Source: Poronia punctata
Taxonomy: Eukaryota > Ascomycota > Sordariomycetes > Xylariales > Xylariaceae
Length of the DNA stretch: 64,000 nt
NCBI GenBank assembly: GCA_022579005.1
Contig: MU401595.1
Span: 39,164-103,163 of the forward strand
Reading direction: 5' to 3'
How positions within the stretch are numbered: the first letter of the stretch is position 1; each line of letters starts with the position of its first letter. The notes under the pieces were generated by a model. That model was not told where the DNA came from, searched no databases, and saw only the letters and a list, made by a program, of their open reading frames with translations. Positions 42,388 through 52,382 of the stretch are shown here, piece after piece. The position numbers were made by a program, and so were the translations under genes.

Positions 42388-43263
42388 ATGTTGATAACAG
42401 AATCAATGGCTGCCCGAGGTCACGTCAGCCTACTAATCCTAGGCGCGGGATGGACATCGACGTTTCTCATCCCCCTCCTAGAGCGCGAAGCCATCGAATT
42501 CGCCGCAACAACAACAGACGGTCGCGACGGCACCATCCCCTTCAAATATGACCCCGGCTCAGAAGACACCTCCCAATTCGAGAAACTCCCATCAGCCAAG
42601 ACGATCCTCATCACCTTCCCGCTCAAGGGCGAGGGTCAGGCCAAGCAGCTGGTGAACTTGTACAGCGCGACCCACAGCGACGCTAACAAGCCGCACTGGA
42701 TCCAGCTCGGCGTGACCAGCATCTGGACAGCCACGACATGGCAGGACGACACGTCGCCGTACGACCGGGAGAACCAACGCGCCATTGCCGAGGACGAGCT
42801 CATGGCCCACGCTTCTGCATCGGTGCTTAGCTTGGCCGGGCTTTACGGCGGGGCCCGCCAGCCGCGCAACTGGCTCGAGCGCGTCGTCAAGTCCAAGGCT
42901 GATTTAAAGGCCAAGGGCGCATTGCATGTTGTTCATGGCGAGGACGTTGCTCGCGCCATCGTGGCGCTGCACCGCAAGTTCACGCCGGGGAAGCGCTGGC
43001 TGCTGTCTGATATGCACGTCTACGACTGGTGGGATCTCGCTGAGGATTGGGCTCTGCGGACGCTGAGAGAGGCCGAGAAGGAAACCGTCTCGGAGGAAAC
43101 GATCAAGCGACATGTTGAAATCCTGTCTTGGGTGGGCGAGCTGATGGTGGAGGAAAACGTACGGGCATTACCCCGAGATACTGCATCTGTTGGCCGTAGG
43201 TTGGACGGGAGGGGATTTTGGCAGCATATGGGCATATGGCCCACACAGGGACGCATCAGATAG
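42388..43263 (+). CDS. NAD(P)-binding Rossmann-fold protein (extended/atypical SDR-like)
   Basis: Single exon, 291 aa (or 285 aa if the ATG at 42406, before AARGHVSLL, is used). The start HVSLLILGAGWTSTFLIPLL gives a GxGxxxxF dinucleotide-binding turn. KTILITFPLKGEGQAKQLV follows, then WIQLGVTSIWTATTWQDDTSPYDRENQRAIAEDEL, in which the usual YxxxK of SDRs is not obvious. VLSLAGLYGGARQPRNWLERVV and LHVVHGEDVARAIVALHRKF match the C-terminal half of the epimerase-like atypical SDR group (YeeZ-like in bacteria). The loss of a clear Tyr-Lys pair suggests an NAD(P)-binding protein of unknown reaction. It lies 0.5 kb downstream of the P450 on the same strand, with no evidence of co-function. Confidence 0.75.
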   Translation: MLITESMAARGHVSLLILGAGWTSTFLIPLLEREAIEFAATTTDGRDGTIPFKYDPGSEDTSQFEKLPSAKTILITFPLKGEGQAKQLVNLYSATHSDANKPHWIQLGVTSIWTATTWQDDTSPYDRENQRAIAEDELMAHASASVLSLAGLYGGARQPRNWLERVVKSKADLKAKGALHVVHGEDVARAIVALHRKFTPGKRWLLSDMHVYDWWDLAEDWALRTLREAEKETVSEETIKRHVEILSWVGELMVEENVRALPRDTASVGRRLDGRGFWQHMGIWPTQGRIR

Positions 43264-43538
43264 TTTTTAATTGCTTTATGTTGCGTCTGCCCACTTGTTG
43301 TGCCTATGCAGATACACAGCGCCTCGCGGGCCCGGTTATGATGACGGGACAAAAACGCCCCAGCCGAGCAAAACATAAATATTATGTCTTTCTATGTTTA
43401 TATATGGGTATACAACGTACGCCTGGCGTTGGGTCGTCATTGTAGACATTTAAGGGTAACTCCTTACTGGACCGATAAATATATCATGCGGGTTCTAGTA
43501 CTTTTCTAAACCAAAAAAGGCAAATATCTCGTCTTCTT

Positions 43539-44548
43539 CTACAACGATGCTTCTTTATGAATCTCAATGCCTGGCGGTGCACCAGTGAGAGTCTTGCATT
43601 GGGCGTATATGACAAATTGTCCGGCTACTAAACCGCACGTCATAAAAACACGGGGTCCCAGGCCAGAGAGTAGCAATCGCTTAGGTCCAAACTCGCGTGC
43701 TAGCGAGAACATGCGGGCAGTAGAACCTTGCTTGGGATCTCCGGAGCCTTTGTTCATAGCCGACAGCAGTGTATCAGCGGGATGTGAAAGGACTGCTGCC
43801 GCTACACCGGCCGCGATGCCAGAAGTCAGCTCGATGCCGGTCGATTCGATATTTGTCAACCTTGCTTTGCGCTCGGATCCGATGGACCGGTATATTAACT
43901 CGACGGCAGCCTCGTGGACCGAGAACTGGCCAACAGCGTAGGGGACCTGTTTGAAGAGCAAGGGGATGAAGCCCGAGTAAAACCCGCGGAAGCCTTCTTC
44001 GCGCGCCAGTCGCAAGAAGCCCGAGGTCAGGCCGTTGGCAAATCCGCGCTGGGAAACGAGACGTATACGGGTCGCCTCTAGCGGACAGAGAGCGATGTCG
44101 GCGAAGAACTCGGCACTAGCGCTCGCGCTGAGGTAGATTGCTGTGCGGTGTTTCGTGGCTGTGTCTTGCGAGCCAACCAGGTCGATATACTTTTTCTTGA
44201 AAAACTCGTAGCCGGCAAACTTGCCTCCTCCCTGGATGAGATAGCCGACTGCTGTCGGGCCAAACCCCGTCAACAGGGCCGAGGCACCTTCCTTGGCAAC
44301 GATCTGACGGGCTGCCTTGACCATGTTCAACCCTTTCATGGCATCATCGACCTGGATGCGCGTCTTGACGACATCTATGGGAGTTGCGGCCTGATTATGT
44401 CATTAATATAACCATTCAAAATTGGATATGTATCTTGAGTAGGTTGACTTACCCCATGGGTTGATGTGGCTGCCAACGCACCGGCACTGAAGAACTTGAT
44501 GTAGTCTATTGCCCCGAAGTCGGGGGTAGTCTTATTTGCTTGCGCCAT
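43539..44548 (-). CDS. Mitochondrial phosphate carrier (Mir1/Pic2-type), solute carrier family
   Basis: Exon 1 is 44548-44453 and exon 2 is 44390-43539, giving 315 aa. The three mitochondrial-carrier repeats are visible, with PIDVVKTR, PLEATRIR and PADTLLSAM as the signature P-x-D/E-x-x-K/R motifs. The phrase FFSAGALAATSTHG/AATPIDVVKTRIQVDD, LLTGFGPTAVGYLIQGGGKFAGYEFFKK, RLAREEGFRGFYSGFIPLLFKQVPYAVGQF and LSGLGPRVFMTCGLVAGQFVIY are typical of the phosphate carrier that imports Pi with protons for ATP synthesis. The third signature has Leu where a basic residue usually stands, as in known phosphate carriers. I use the ATG at 44548 (MAQANKTTP); an upstream in-frame candidate would add nine residues. 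Confidence 0.92.
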
Positions 44549-45752
44549 CTCAACTCTGAAAACCGACGATTTCACGGCGCAACCTCACAGCCAATAGGAA
44601 GTAGGGAGAAAGGTGTTCGTAGCAACAAGGCCGTAGCCAAATATTCGGCTACTGCTCCGATACCCAATCGGCTTTAGAATATCGTTCGCCGATACCACAA
44701 TTTAGATGCTAACGATGCAATCTGCGTTTCTCGTTATGTGGCTTTGTTATGATTCGGAGAATCCCGTCCTGCTAGTAAGGCCAAAAAATATTTTGGTCAA
44801 GAAGGCCTAGTACCGAGCTATCCGATGGATATTGGGCGTAGAGAGAAGGATAGAGGGCGTATTCTAATCGTTTATGTTCGTCTCGTTGGTACTGGTAGTT
44901 TCAGTTCGCTTCTACTGTACAGACTGCAACACGTTGTTCTGAGTATTAGACAATCTAGGGTATATATTAGAAAAGAATTATGGAAAATAGGTGGAATTCT
45001 CTATGAAACTAGAGAGAGCAAGCTCGTACTCGTACGCTTGTTTTGGTCTTGTATTATGCTTGTGGACCGGCGGGATCCAATGTCAGGTACAAGTCAGGTA
45101 TATAACTAACAGTGACGTCATATCTACAAGATGACAAAGTGAGACAGCATATGCGCATTTCTGAACAAGTCTGACCAGGAAAATAAAGAGGTTGATTTAT
45201 ATCTCCTCATGTGTTTGAATATTCAATTAATCTGACAAGAAATATAAGTCGACCTATCTTAATAGGTTTCATGTTATGTAAGGCAGCAAGCATACCTATC
45301 TTCTAGGTTAAGCTTATTAAGCATACGTACTTACCATGTAGCTATCGCCGAGGTGGGACTGATCGCTCGGCATTCGCTGAAATGCGATTTCAGGTTACGA
45401 GTAGGTAGTCCGTTTTTCCTATGTCTTGAAGTCTGTCGCCTTCTTCATCACATTGGGTACCAGACGAGAGACTATGTATAGGTAAAACTACCTAGACTAC
45501 GAGCAGAGATACGAGTGTCTACAAATCACATACATTCGTAGGATAAAACCTAGCCCATGAGTAGGTAGACTAGACTCCAAACGTGCCCCTAGGCAAGCTG
45601 GCGTGGAATTTCTTCTTTAGGTTAGAAAATCCGTATCCAGGCAGCCACCTTTCCAAGACCTCATAACAAACGCGTCAAGACCAAATGTTTTCTGCAATAA
45701 CCTAGATAAATAGCCAATTGATACTGTTTCCCCCTTCACTAATGAAACCCGG
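44549..45752. other. 1.2-kb divergent intergenic region, no gene seen
   Basis: Separates the outward-facing carrier and YdeI-type genes. A segment at about 44913-44992 resembles another at 62909-62990 (see findings). A frame at 44825-45109 has no family resemblance. Confidence 0.5.
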
Positions 45753-46529
45753 ATGCCAGTCGAACTCCCCCTCCTAACGGTTACCGACGCAGCGGCATGG
45801 TCAAGCTGGCTCATCCGCAGCGCGACAACATCCAAAGGCGTATGGCTGACATTATCCAAAAAAGGCAACACAATCCCGACATCTCTCACATACGCACAAG
45901 CGCTCGACGAAGCCCTATGTCACGGCTGGATCGACGGCCAGGCACGAGGCGGGGATGAACGCACGTATTCGCAGCGCTTCACCCCTCGCGCAGCCAAGAG
46001 CCTATGGTCCCGTCGCAACGTCGATCACATGGCGCGACTCGAGGCGGAAGGCCGAGTAACCGCCCTCGGACGCGCAGCCGTCGAAGCGGCCAAAGCTGAC
46101 GGCAGGTGGGACGCCGCATATGCTGGACAGGCGACTGCCGAGCCGCCCGCTGAATTCCTCGACGCGGTGGCCGCCGTGCCCGAGGCGCAGGCTACGTGGG
46201 ATGTGTTGACGCGCTCGAATCGGTTCGCGATTTATTTTCGTCTTAATGCCCTCAAGACGCAGGCGGGGCGGGAAAAGCGCATTGCTGCCTTTGTGGACAT
46301 GCTTGCTCGGGGGGAGACACCGTATCCTCAGAAGCAGAAGCCGGTGGCGAAAGTTAAGGGGTTGTCGTCTTCTGCGGTCTCGACGGCTTCTAGTAATAAA
46401 GCGGCAACGCTCAAAAGTGCGTCTCGGGTGAGGAAGGCGGTCGCGGGACAAACGCGATCAACTCGTAGTGGTGGGGATATACATCGGAGGTCGGAGCGTC
46501 TGTTGAAAGCGGCCCAGTCATCTTCCTGA
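45753..46529 (+). CDS. YdeI/OmpD-associated (OmdA) family protein
   Basis: Single exon, 258 aa, no intron. The N-terminal 190 residues match the YdeI pattern: WSSWLIRSATTSKGVWLTLSKKGN, SLTYAQALDEALCHGWIDGQARGGDERTYSQRFTPRAAKSLWSRRNVDHMARLEAEGRV, and a C-terminal helical segment LTRSNRFAIYFRLNALKTQAGREKRI. The family is mainly bacterial, with one or more copies in many fungi. E. coli YdeI has been linked to antimicrobial-peptide/stress tolerance and OmpD, but biochemical function is unknown. The C-terminal 60 residues are Lys/Ser/Arg-rich and look like a fungal add-on, possibly nuclear-localising. Lack of introns agrees with a bacterial ancestry, but this is inference. Confidence 0.85.
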   Translation: MPVELPLLTVTDAAAWSSWLIRSATTSKGVWLTLSKKGNTIPTSLTYAQALDEALCHGWIDGQARGGDERTYSQRFTPRAAKSLWSRRNVDHMARLEAEGRVTALGRAAVEAAKADGRWDAAYAGQATAEPPAEFLDAVAAVPEAQATWDVLTRSNRFAIYFRLNALKTQAGREKRIAAFVDMLARGETPYPQKQKPVAKVKGLSSSAVSTASSNKAATLKSASRVRKAVAGQTRSTRSGGDIHRRSERLLKAAQSSS

Positions 46530-47298
46530 CGGGACCGCTTCAAACTATTCCGGGGAGTATATGAACGTCTTCAATTTTTATGTAAAAAAAAGATACCATG
46601 GAGCGGTTCAAATTTACTAGGACAGTACCTACCAGACACCTAGGTTGACCCGAGGGAGCAATACAACTTTGCTGCGAGGGGTCTCCATGGTCATAATAGA
46701 ACTACAGGATTGCGTTGGATGTATTGGATTCTCACTCATATGGTTGAATGTGGTTTGCTGTTAGATATAGGTGATCGGGTTATACCTACCTAGCTACAGA
46801 TGTATCTGGCCACAGGTACAGCTGCCCGGTCACACGATGGGAGAAGTCACTTAGACATGTACAAGATGTATCAATTTCAGGAACCAAAAGTTACCAGGAA
46901 GCTCATGTTGCCATTTCATAATCTCTATTGTAGAAATACCAGCCGATATCCCCGTCCAACCAACCGATCAACACAATCCATGCAATGTTATGCCTCTCAC
47001 CTACGAGGGCACATAGTGGTCAAAGAAAGGGGAAAATAATAATTAACATCCATCAAGGCTATCTCAGGACCTTCGCGATCCCCGAATTCCGCGGATGGAT
47101 GGATGTAGCGCGGGCGGCGCGGGCTGAAGACTATCGAAAACACCCTTGGTCGGTGTCGCGCTGCATACGGTCTCGGTATATGATTCCTCGCAAATGAGTT
47201 TCGGCTGGACTAAACCCGCTGCTTCGAATCCGGCCGGGCTGTCAAGTAAAATTATAGTTAGGAGCTATCCCACGAAACCCAGATTGGGTTCAAAAAAC
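46530..47298. other. Convergent intergenic region
   Basis: Lies between the YdeI-type gene and the second AA1-like gene. If the GTAAGT overlapping the AA1-like stop is used as a donor, an alternative coding tail would extend into 47238 and leftwards. Otherwise no gene is seen. Confidence 0.5.
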
Positions 47299-47667
47299 TT
47301 ACCCTGTGCCAGGACATGCCACTTCAGTCAACGTCAAACCAGCGATGCCCGTCGTCTGATATACGAAGCCGATGTACGGGTTATCGCATCTGTACACGTT
47401 CCGACTGGGGCCGCTCGCCTTGGAGGATGGGTTCCGTTCGCAGGTCGTCTTGATTTTGGTGTCTGGGTCGAGGAATGTGAAGTGGACGGTGCTGATCGCG
47501 CCCTTCGTCTTGTCTTGGTAGGTTGTGAAGTCCGTCACGACAAACTCTGCCGGCAGTGTGCAGTTGTTGTTGGCGACGGCTTTGAATGCGGTAGGGACTG
47601 TGTAGTGTAGCGCTTTCGACGCAGATGCCGCAGCCACGAGGCTGAAAAGAATAGTGGTGGCAAGCAT
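47299..47667 (-). CDS. Small secreted AA1-like protein, second copy type
   Basis: A 122-aa protein beginning with a strong signal peptide (MLATTILFSLVAAASA). The mature part has AEFVVTDFTTYQDKTKGAISTVHFTFLDPDTKIKTTCE ... VYRCDNPYIGFVYQTTGIAGLTLTEVACPG. This fits the AA1-like/AltA1-type beta-barrel small secreted proteins; four Cys could form two disulfides. The family-like end (LTLTEVACP) is followed within four residues by the stop TAA. A perfect GTAAGT donor overlaps this stop and an acceptor CTTGACAG ends at 47239, so a spliced form with a longer tail is possible. A TATA-like box sits about 70 nt upstream. The two AA1-like genes of this window are diverged from each other, not recent duplicates. 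Confidence 0.82.
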   Translation of the reverse strand: MLATTILFSLVAAASASKALHYTVPTAFKAVANNNCTLPAEFVVTDFTTYQDKTKGAISTVHFTFLDPDTKIKTTCERNPSSKASGPSRNVYRCDNPYIGFVYQTTGIAGLTLTEVACPGTG

Positions 47668-50570
47668 TTTTAGACTTGGAAACGCTATAGCCTTCCTATC
47701 CCTTGTTTCCCGTGCGTAGGTTTCTTCTTCTTCTTTTTTATACCCTTCGAACCGGATAGAGGGTCCCCGATCGGCAGTAACGTTCGGTTATGAGATGAAT
47801 GCGCGGGGACAGTGGACTAGGTAGATACTTCGTGGGTTGTTCTGTTGGACATGAAGTTCGAGGCACAAGATATTTTGGGCTGTTCCAGATAGGAATGTAA
47901 GTATTAAGGTGGAATGGAGAAAAAATATACGTAGAAATACAATCGGTTGGCGACTCGCCTTCTTATCAATGGGTATCCTGCCGTGTAACAAGAAAAGATG
48001 GCTCCAGATTATCGCCACGACAAGAGACAGAAAACGAGGAATTCATCATCCCGGACCCCCCTGCCAAGATCCAAGAGGGCGTTGGTCAAAAGATCGCGAG
48101 TCGATCAGCAAGACTTATCATGCGCCCAACAGGGGTAATATGCCAGTGATTCACACCATCTTTACACACGAAACCACTTAAGATGGTCGGTATGCTCTGC
48201 AGGGTCCACGCGATGGAGATGTCTAGCGCCTCACGCCAGAACAAATCTAGTGGTGATCTGCTCAAAGTCGCCAATCGTTGCGCTCCACTAGGAAACTTGG
48301 CAGTGGCAGCCACCCACTGACGTAGCAAAAGTCTCGGCCGGCTTTAAAAGTACCTGGCCCCTAGGTTTACGAGTAAATACGAGAAAACCAGAAACCACAC
48401 AGCCTGCGTTGTAGGTAATTGTTCTATCTTTAGTTGTGCTTTCCTGTTGTCCTGTTGGTAATAATTTGGAACCTTTGCTTTCTAATCCCGTATAAGACCA
48501 CATTACTATTTATTATACCAAAATGATAGAGAGCCGACAACAATTGTAGGTTAAAGGATCATATCCCGTCTAGGTAGGCAAAAGTAGCATACATACCTCC
48601 ACGTACCCAGTTGCAGCTAGTACATCCATTATTTCAAGGGTCACGGCTATGTGCCGAGGGTGGGGCCATTAGCGTCACTGCCCTTGGTCTTGGCGCATAA
48701 TACGGGATACCAAGACTTGAACAAGACAACGGACACATCGGCAATGCAAATTTAGCGGTCCTACACCTGTGCCAGCGTTTACGAGTAGGTTAGCAAAAAA
48801 TGGACAATAAAGGCACCACCTCTACAAGTAGACTAATCTCCGTCTCGTTACACACCTCGGTTGATAAAGGGCACAAGTAACACGTACTTCTAAATCTACA
48901 AATAGCAACACATACGTGTACAGCCACTCGCTGTCCTTTGGTCGACAGAGAGCAGGTATATGGTGTCTATGCTTCTGGAGTACCTCTTCCTTCAGACACG
49001 CCCTGCATTTGCTAACGATCACCCGCGCACGAGTCGACGTTCCAAACCTTGACCCAAACTCGAAAACTCCTCTCTTCAAGCTACCATCAGCACGTCCACC
49101 TTGGCTTGTTTTCGGTGTCACATCGGTGTCGTACGTCATCTATTCTACTTTGATTGATTCGGAAACATACACGGTCGTGGAACGTGGAACGTGGAACGTG
49201 TTTTCGTAATCTCCGGTTGTCCGTCCGCGCTGTACCGGGACCTTGCCTAGTACCGGCTCGGATGCTGTATCATCTGTACCAAAGGCTGATAGGCATTACT
49301 CAGGGCGTCAGGTATGAAGGCAACCCAGGTCTCAGGCCCCGTTACGCTTGACTAGGACTCATAAGGTATACCCTGGACACCGTTGTCCCAGCCATCCTCA
49401 ATCAAGTAGTTACAAGAGTCCAGCATGCCCCATATCGCGGCTTACGGCGAACCGCCGACTCAGATCCACTGACAATAAAAGTCCGTCGACGACATCGAAT
49501 GCTACCATGTCGCGATGATGGCTCATGGATGGTCTTGGGACGCCCGCTTCCACACGCCATTTGGTCATCAATAGTTAAGGCCGTTTCCGCTGCCACATCA
49601 CAGCTTCGATGTCCTCATTCTGTCGGAACACTTCCCGACCAGCTTCGGTAAGAATCCAGAACGAGCTAGCAAAGCCCTCCGCGTCGTAATGGTATGGCTC
49701 GTCAGTACCCCCATGTTGGCTACTCTGCCAGGATACGCACCCGTGTCGTCGGCAACCTTGATAAGGGCTCGGTAATATGTGCCGTGGCTTCTGTCGCCGT
49801 TGGCTTATATTTAGGCTGAGGGCGAACGTGAGTTTGTTGGTTGTAGGCAATTGCGGTTTGCGCTTTACTGTCGTGCCCATCAAACTTGGATATATAGCCT
49901 TCCAAAACCAGGTGTTTTCCCCGTTGATATAATAAAAGGAGGTCAGAATAAACAACGAACAAGGGAGCTGACTAGAACCCCGGCGCGGAGGCCTATAGGG
50001 GCGTTCAAGTATTTCGCATGCGTTAGCGCGAGGGGAGACGCTTCTGGATCTGAACGGAATCCATGAAACGACCGACCCCTAATTTCTGACTGTCACCACC
50101 TCATCAAGGCCGTTGTTCGAAGGCCCCCTAGGCCGATTTCATGCCTGCTGGATAGCGGGAGAGCGACTTCTACTTAATCTCTGGGTCCCCAATGGCCACC
50201 GTTACCCCCTGTTATTCGAACACAAACCGCTTATAACTTAGTGTGACGGTATACCACTCAATACCATGCTACGTACGCATGTAAGTATAAACATAAGTAT
50301 ATTCTGTATTTAAATGGAGATATGATGACAATATTTACAGTCTAAATATATAGACAACTAAAGAGTACAAATGTGTGTACTCATCCGCCAATGTTGAAGC
50401 ACTTCGACAAAACTACCTAATACAAGTATGCAAGATAATGGAGTACAAATAAGAAAAGAAAAGGGTGAGTGGACCGACCACGGATGCTTCTAAATGACCC
50501 CTCTATAGCAATATATACGACGAAATGAGATATGGACGGTAGGTAAGGACTTAGGGACGAAGTGACCTTA
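47668..50570. other. 2.9-kb intergenic region, no gene seen
   Basis: The promoter of the AA1-like gene is at the left and the 3' flank of the GMC oxidase at the right. Three tandem GTGGAAC units occur at about 49177-49200. Many short frames exist (for example 48822-49139, 49575-49955), none with family resemblance. Confidence 0.5.
47733..47742 (-). promoter_or_regulatory. TATA-like element of the second AA1-like gene
   Basis: On the minus strand the sequence reads TATAAAAAAG, about 66 nt upstream of the ATG at 47667, preceded by a pyrimidine-biased stretch. A reasonable TATA box by sequence and spacing. Confidence 0.45.
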
Positions 50571-52382
50571 TTAGACACGGTCCGCGGCGGCGATGTCCTT
50601 GGCGGCACGGTAACCCAAAGCATATGCAACGCCTTGAGTATGACAGGTGATGATATCAGGTGCGGCCGGCGACCCAATGACGCGGAGACCTTTGACACCA
50701 CGCACACGCCAGTTCTTATCGAGGGCTTTGCCCATGGCGACGGTGGCCATGGGATGGTGGAAGCTTCCGGACGACTGCTTGATAGCTTCCCAGAGCGCGT
50801 CGTCGCTCGTCACGTCGGGTCCCGGGAACAGCTCCACCGGGACCCATGGTTTCAACGCGGGCGCGCTGAAGACGGACCGGTATTGCTTGTACGCGTAGAG
50901 CATGGCCGCCTTGTCGGCTGGCGTGCCCCAGTAGGCCGAGTTGATGATGGGCGCGTCCCGGTAGTCGGCCGTCGCTAGTTTCACGTTGCCGCGGGCTTCG
51001 GGCGCGACCAGGGATGCGAATGGTGTAATGGTGCTCCTGTTGGCGAACTCGGCCTGGAAGGGCGCCGTGGTGTACTCGTAGATGAAATGGGGTCGGTCCT
51101 TGGGTAGGCTGGTGTGGTAGTTTCCGAGCCCCTTGAACACCTTGTCGGGTAGTCGTAGGGCTGCGAAGACGTTTCCGTTCGGCAAACCCAGGAGCCCTCC
51201 TCCGTTGGCCGCGTACTCGGCAATGGCCTCTTGTCTTGCCGTATCGTTGAACTGCCACTGCCAGGTTGTTCCCATCTCAGGGATCGTCTGGTAGACTAGC
51301 CGGGCATAATGATGGTCGGCTAGATTCTCTCCGACTTGTGATGAGTCGTGCACGACCTTGATTCCCAGACTTCGGAGCTGTTTCTCTGGACCGACGCCGG
51401 AAAGGAGGAGTAACTGGGGGCTCCCGATAGCGCCGGCGGCTACCACGATCTCTCGCGCCTCGAGTGTATGCATGGTGTTTGTCAAGGTGTCGTTGTATGT
51501 GACGCTCGTCGCCGTCTTCCCTTTGAAGCCAATCTTGGAGGCCCAAGCATCGTGGCGCACCTCAAAGTTTGGCCGGTTAGCAGCGAGCCATCCGAACGTG
51601 TTCCAAGCATAGCTTCTTGTCCGGTTGTCGGCGCGGATGGTGTCGATCTGCTCCGAAACGCCAATACCATAGCCCGAGGCGAAGTCGATCTCGGGCAAGC
51701 CGAATCTGGATGACATGGTGTCGACGAATGGTCGGTCGACGCCGAGCTGGAAGCGCTGCGAGGTGATCTCTAGAGGTCCCTTTCCGAACGAGGTCTTGTT
51801 CACTGGAGTTTGATCCGGTGGGTGGACATCTTCCTGAAAGTGTGTCGTCGCCTTGAAGGCATCGAACATGGATTTCCATGACAATCCGGTGTTGCCCGTT
51901 TGATGAGCCCACTCGTCGAAGATGGAAGACGAACCACGGCAGTAGCCCATGCCATTGATAGCAGTACCTCCTCCCAAGGCTCTGCCCTGAAGCAACTCGG
52001 GAGCGCCGCCGTCCAGACCCGGGTCTGGGGCGGAAGTGAAATTCCAAGCGTATTGGCCGTTGAGGAAGAATGGAGCCGGCGCTGTGAAAGGTTAGGAGAA
52101 ACGAACTCAAGACGCGATTTCGGTTCCGGGGAAGAAACGAGGCATAATAGACTTACTTGTCACCTGGGGATCTAGGCTCGAATCCGGCCCAGCTTCGAGA
52201 AGCACGACGCGGACCTTGGGGTTCCGGGTAAGCTGTTCCGCTACAACGAGCCCGGCAGGTCCGCCGCCGACGATCAAGTAGTCTACTGCGTGCTTAGACG
52301 TTTTCGGAACCAATTCCGGTGCAGCCAAAGCGCACCCGGAGAATAGGGCCAGGAGGCCCCTGGATAGATGTTCACGACGCAT
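50571..52382 (-). CDS. Secreted GMC-family FAD oxidoreductase (choline dehydrogenase/aryl-alcohol oxidase-like)
   Basis: Exon 1 is 52382-52157 and exon 2 is 52081-50571, giving 578 aa. The N-terminus MRREHLSRGLLALFSGCALA is a signal peptide, so the enzyme should be secreted. The FAD-binding turn GGGPAG (residues 39-44) in DYLIVGGGPAGLVVAEQL is intact. The two GMC signatures are GRALGGGTAINGMGYCRG and AGAIGSPQLLLLSGVGP. Near the C-terminus SGSFHHPMATVAMGK holds the catalytic-His region and HTQGVAYALGYRAAKDI the family ending. GMC enzymes oxidise primary or aromatic alcohols, or sugars, with FAD, some producing H2O2 for lignocellulose attack; the exact substrate cannot be told. Donor GTAAGT, acceptor TTCACAG. 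Confidence 0.92.

Noticed and set aside
40009..43263. Secondary-metabolite cluster around the P450 and Rossmann-fold genes
   Set aside because: No PKS, NRPS, terpene synthase, regulator or second tailoring enzyme is nearby; the neighbours are a phosphate carrier and a YdeI-type gene.
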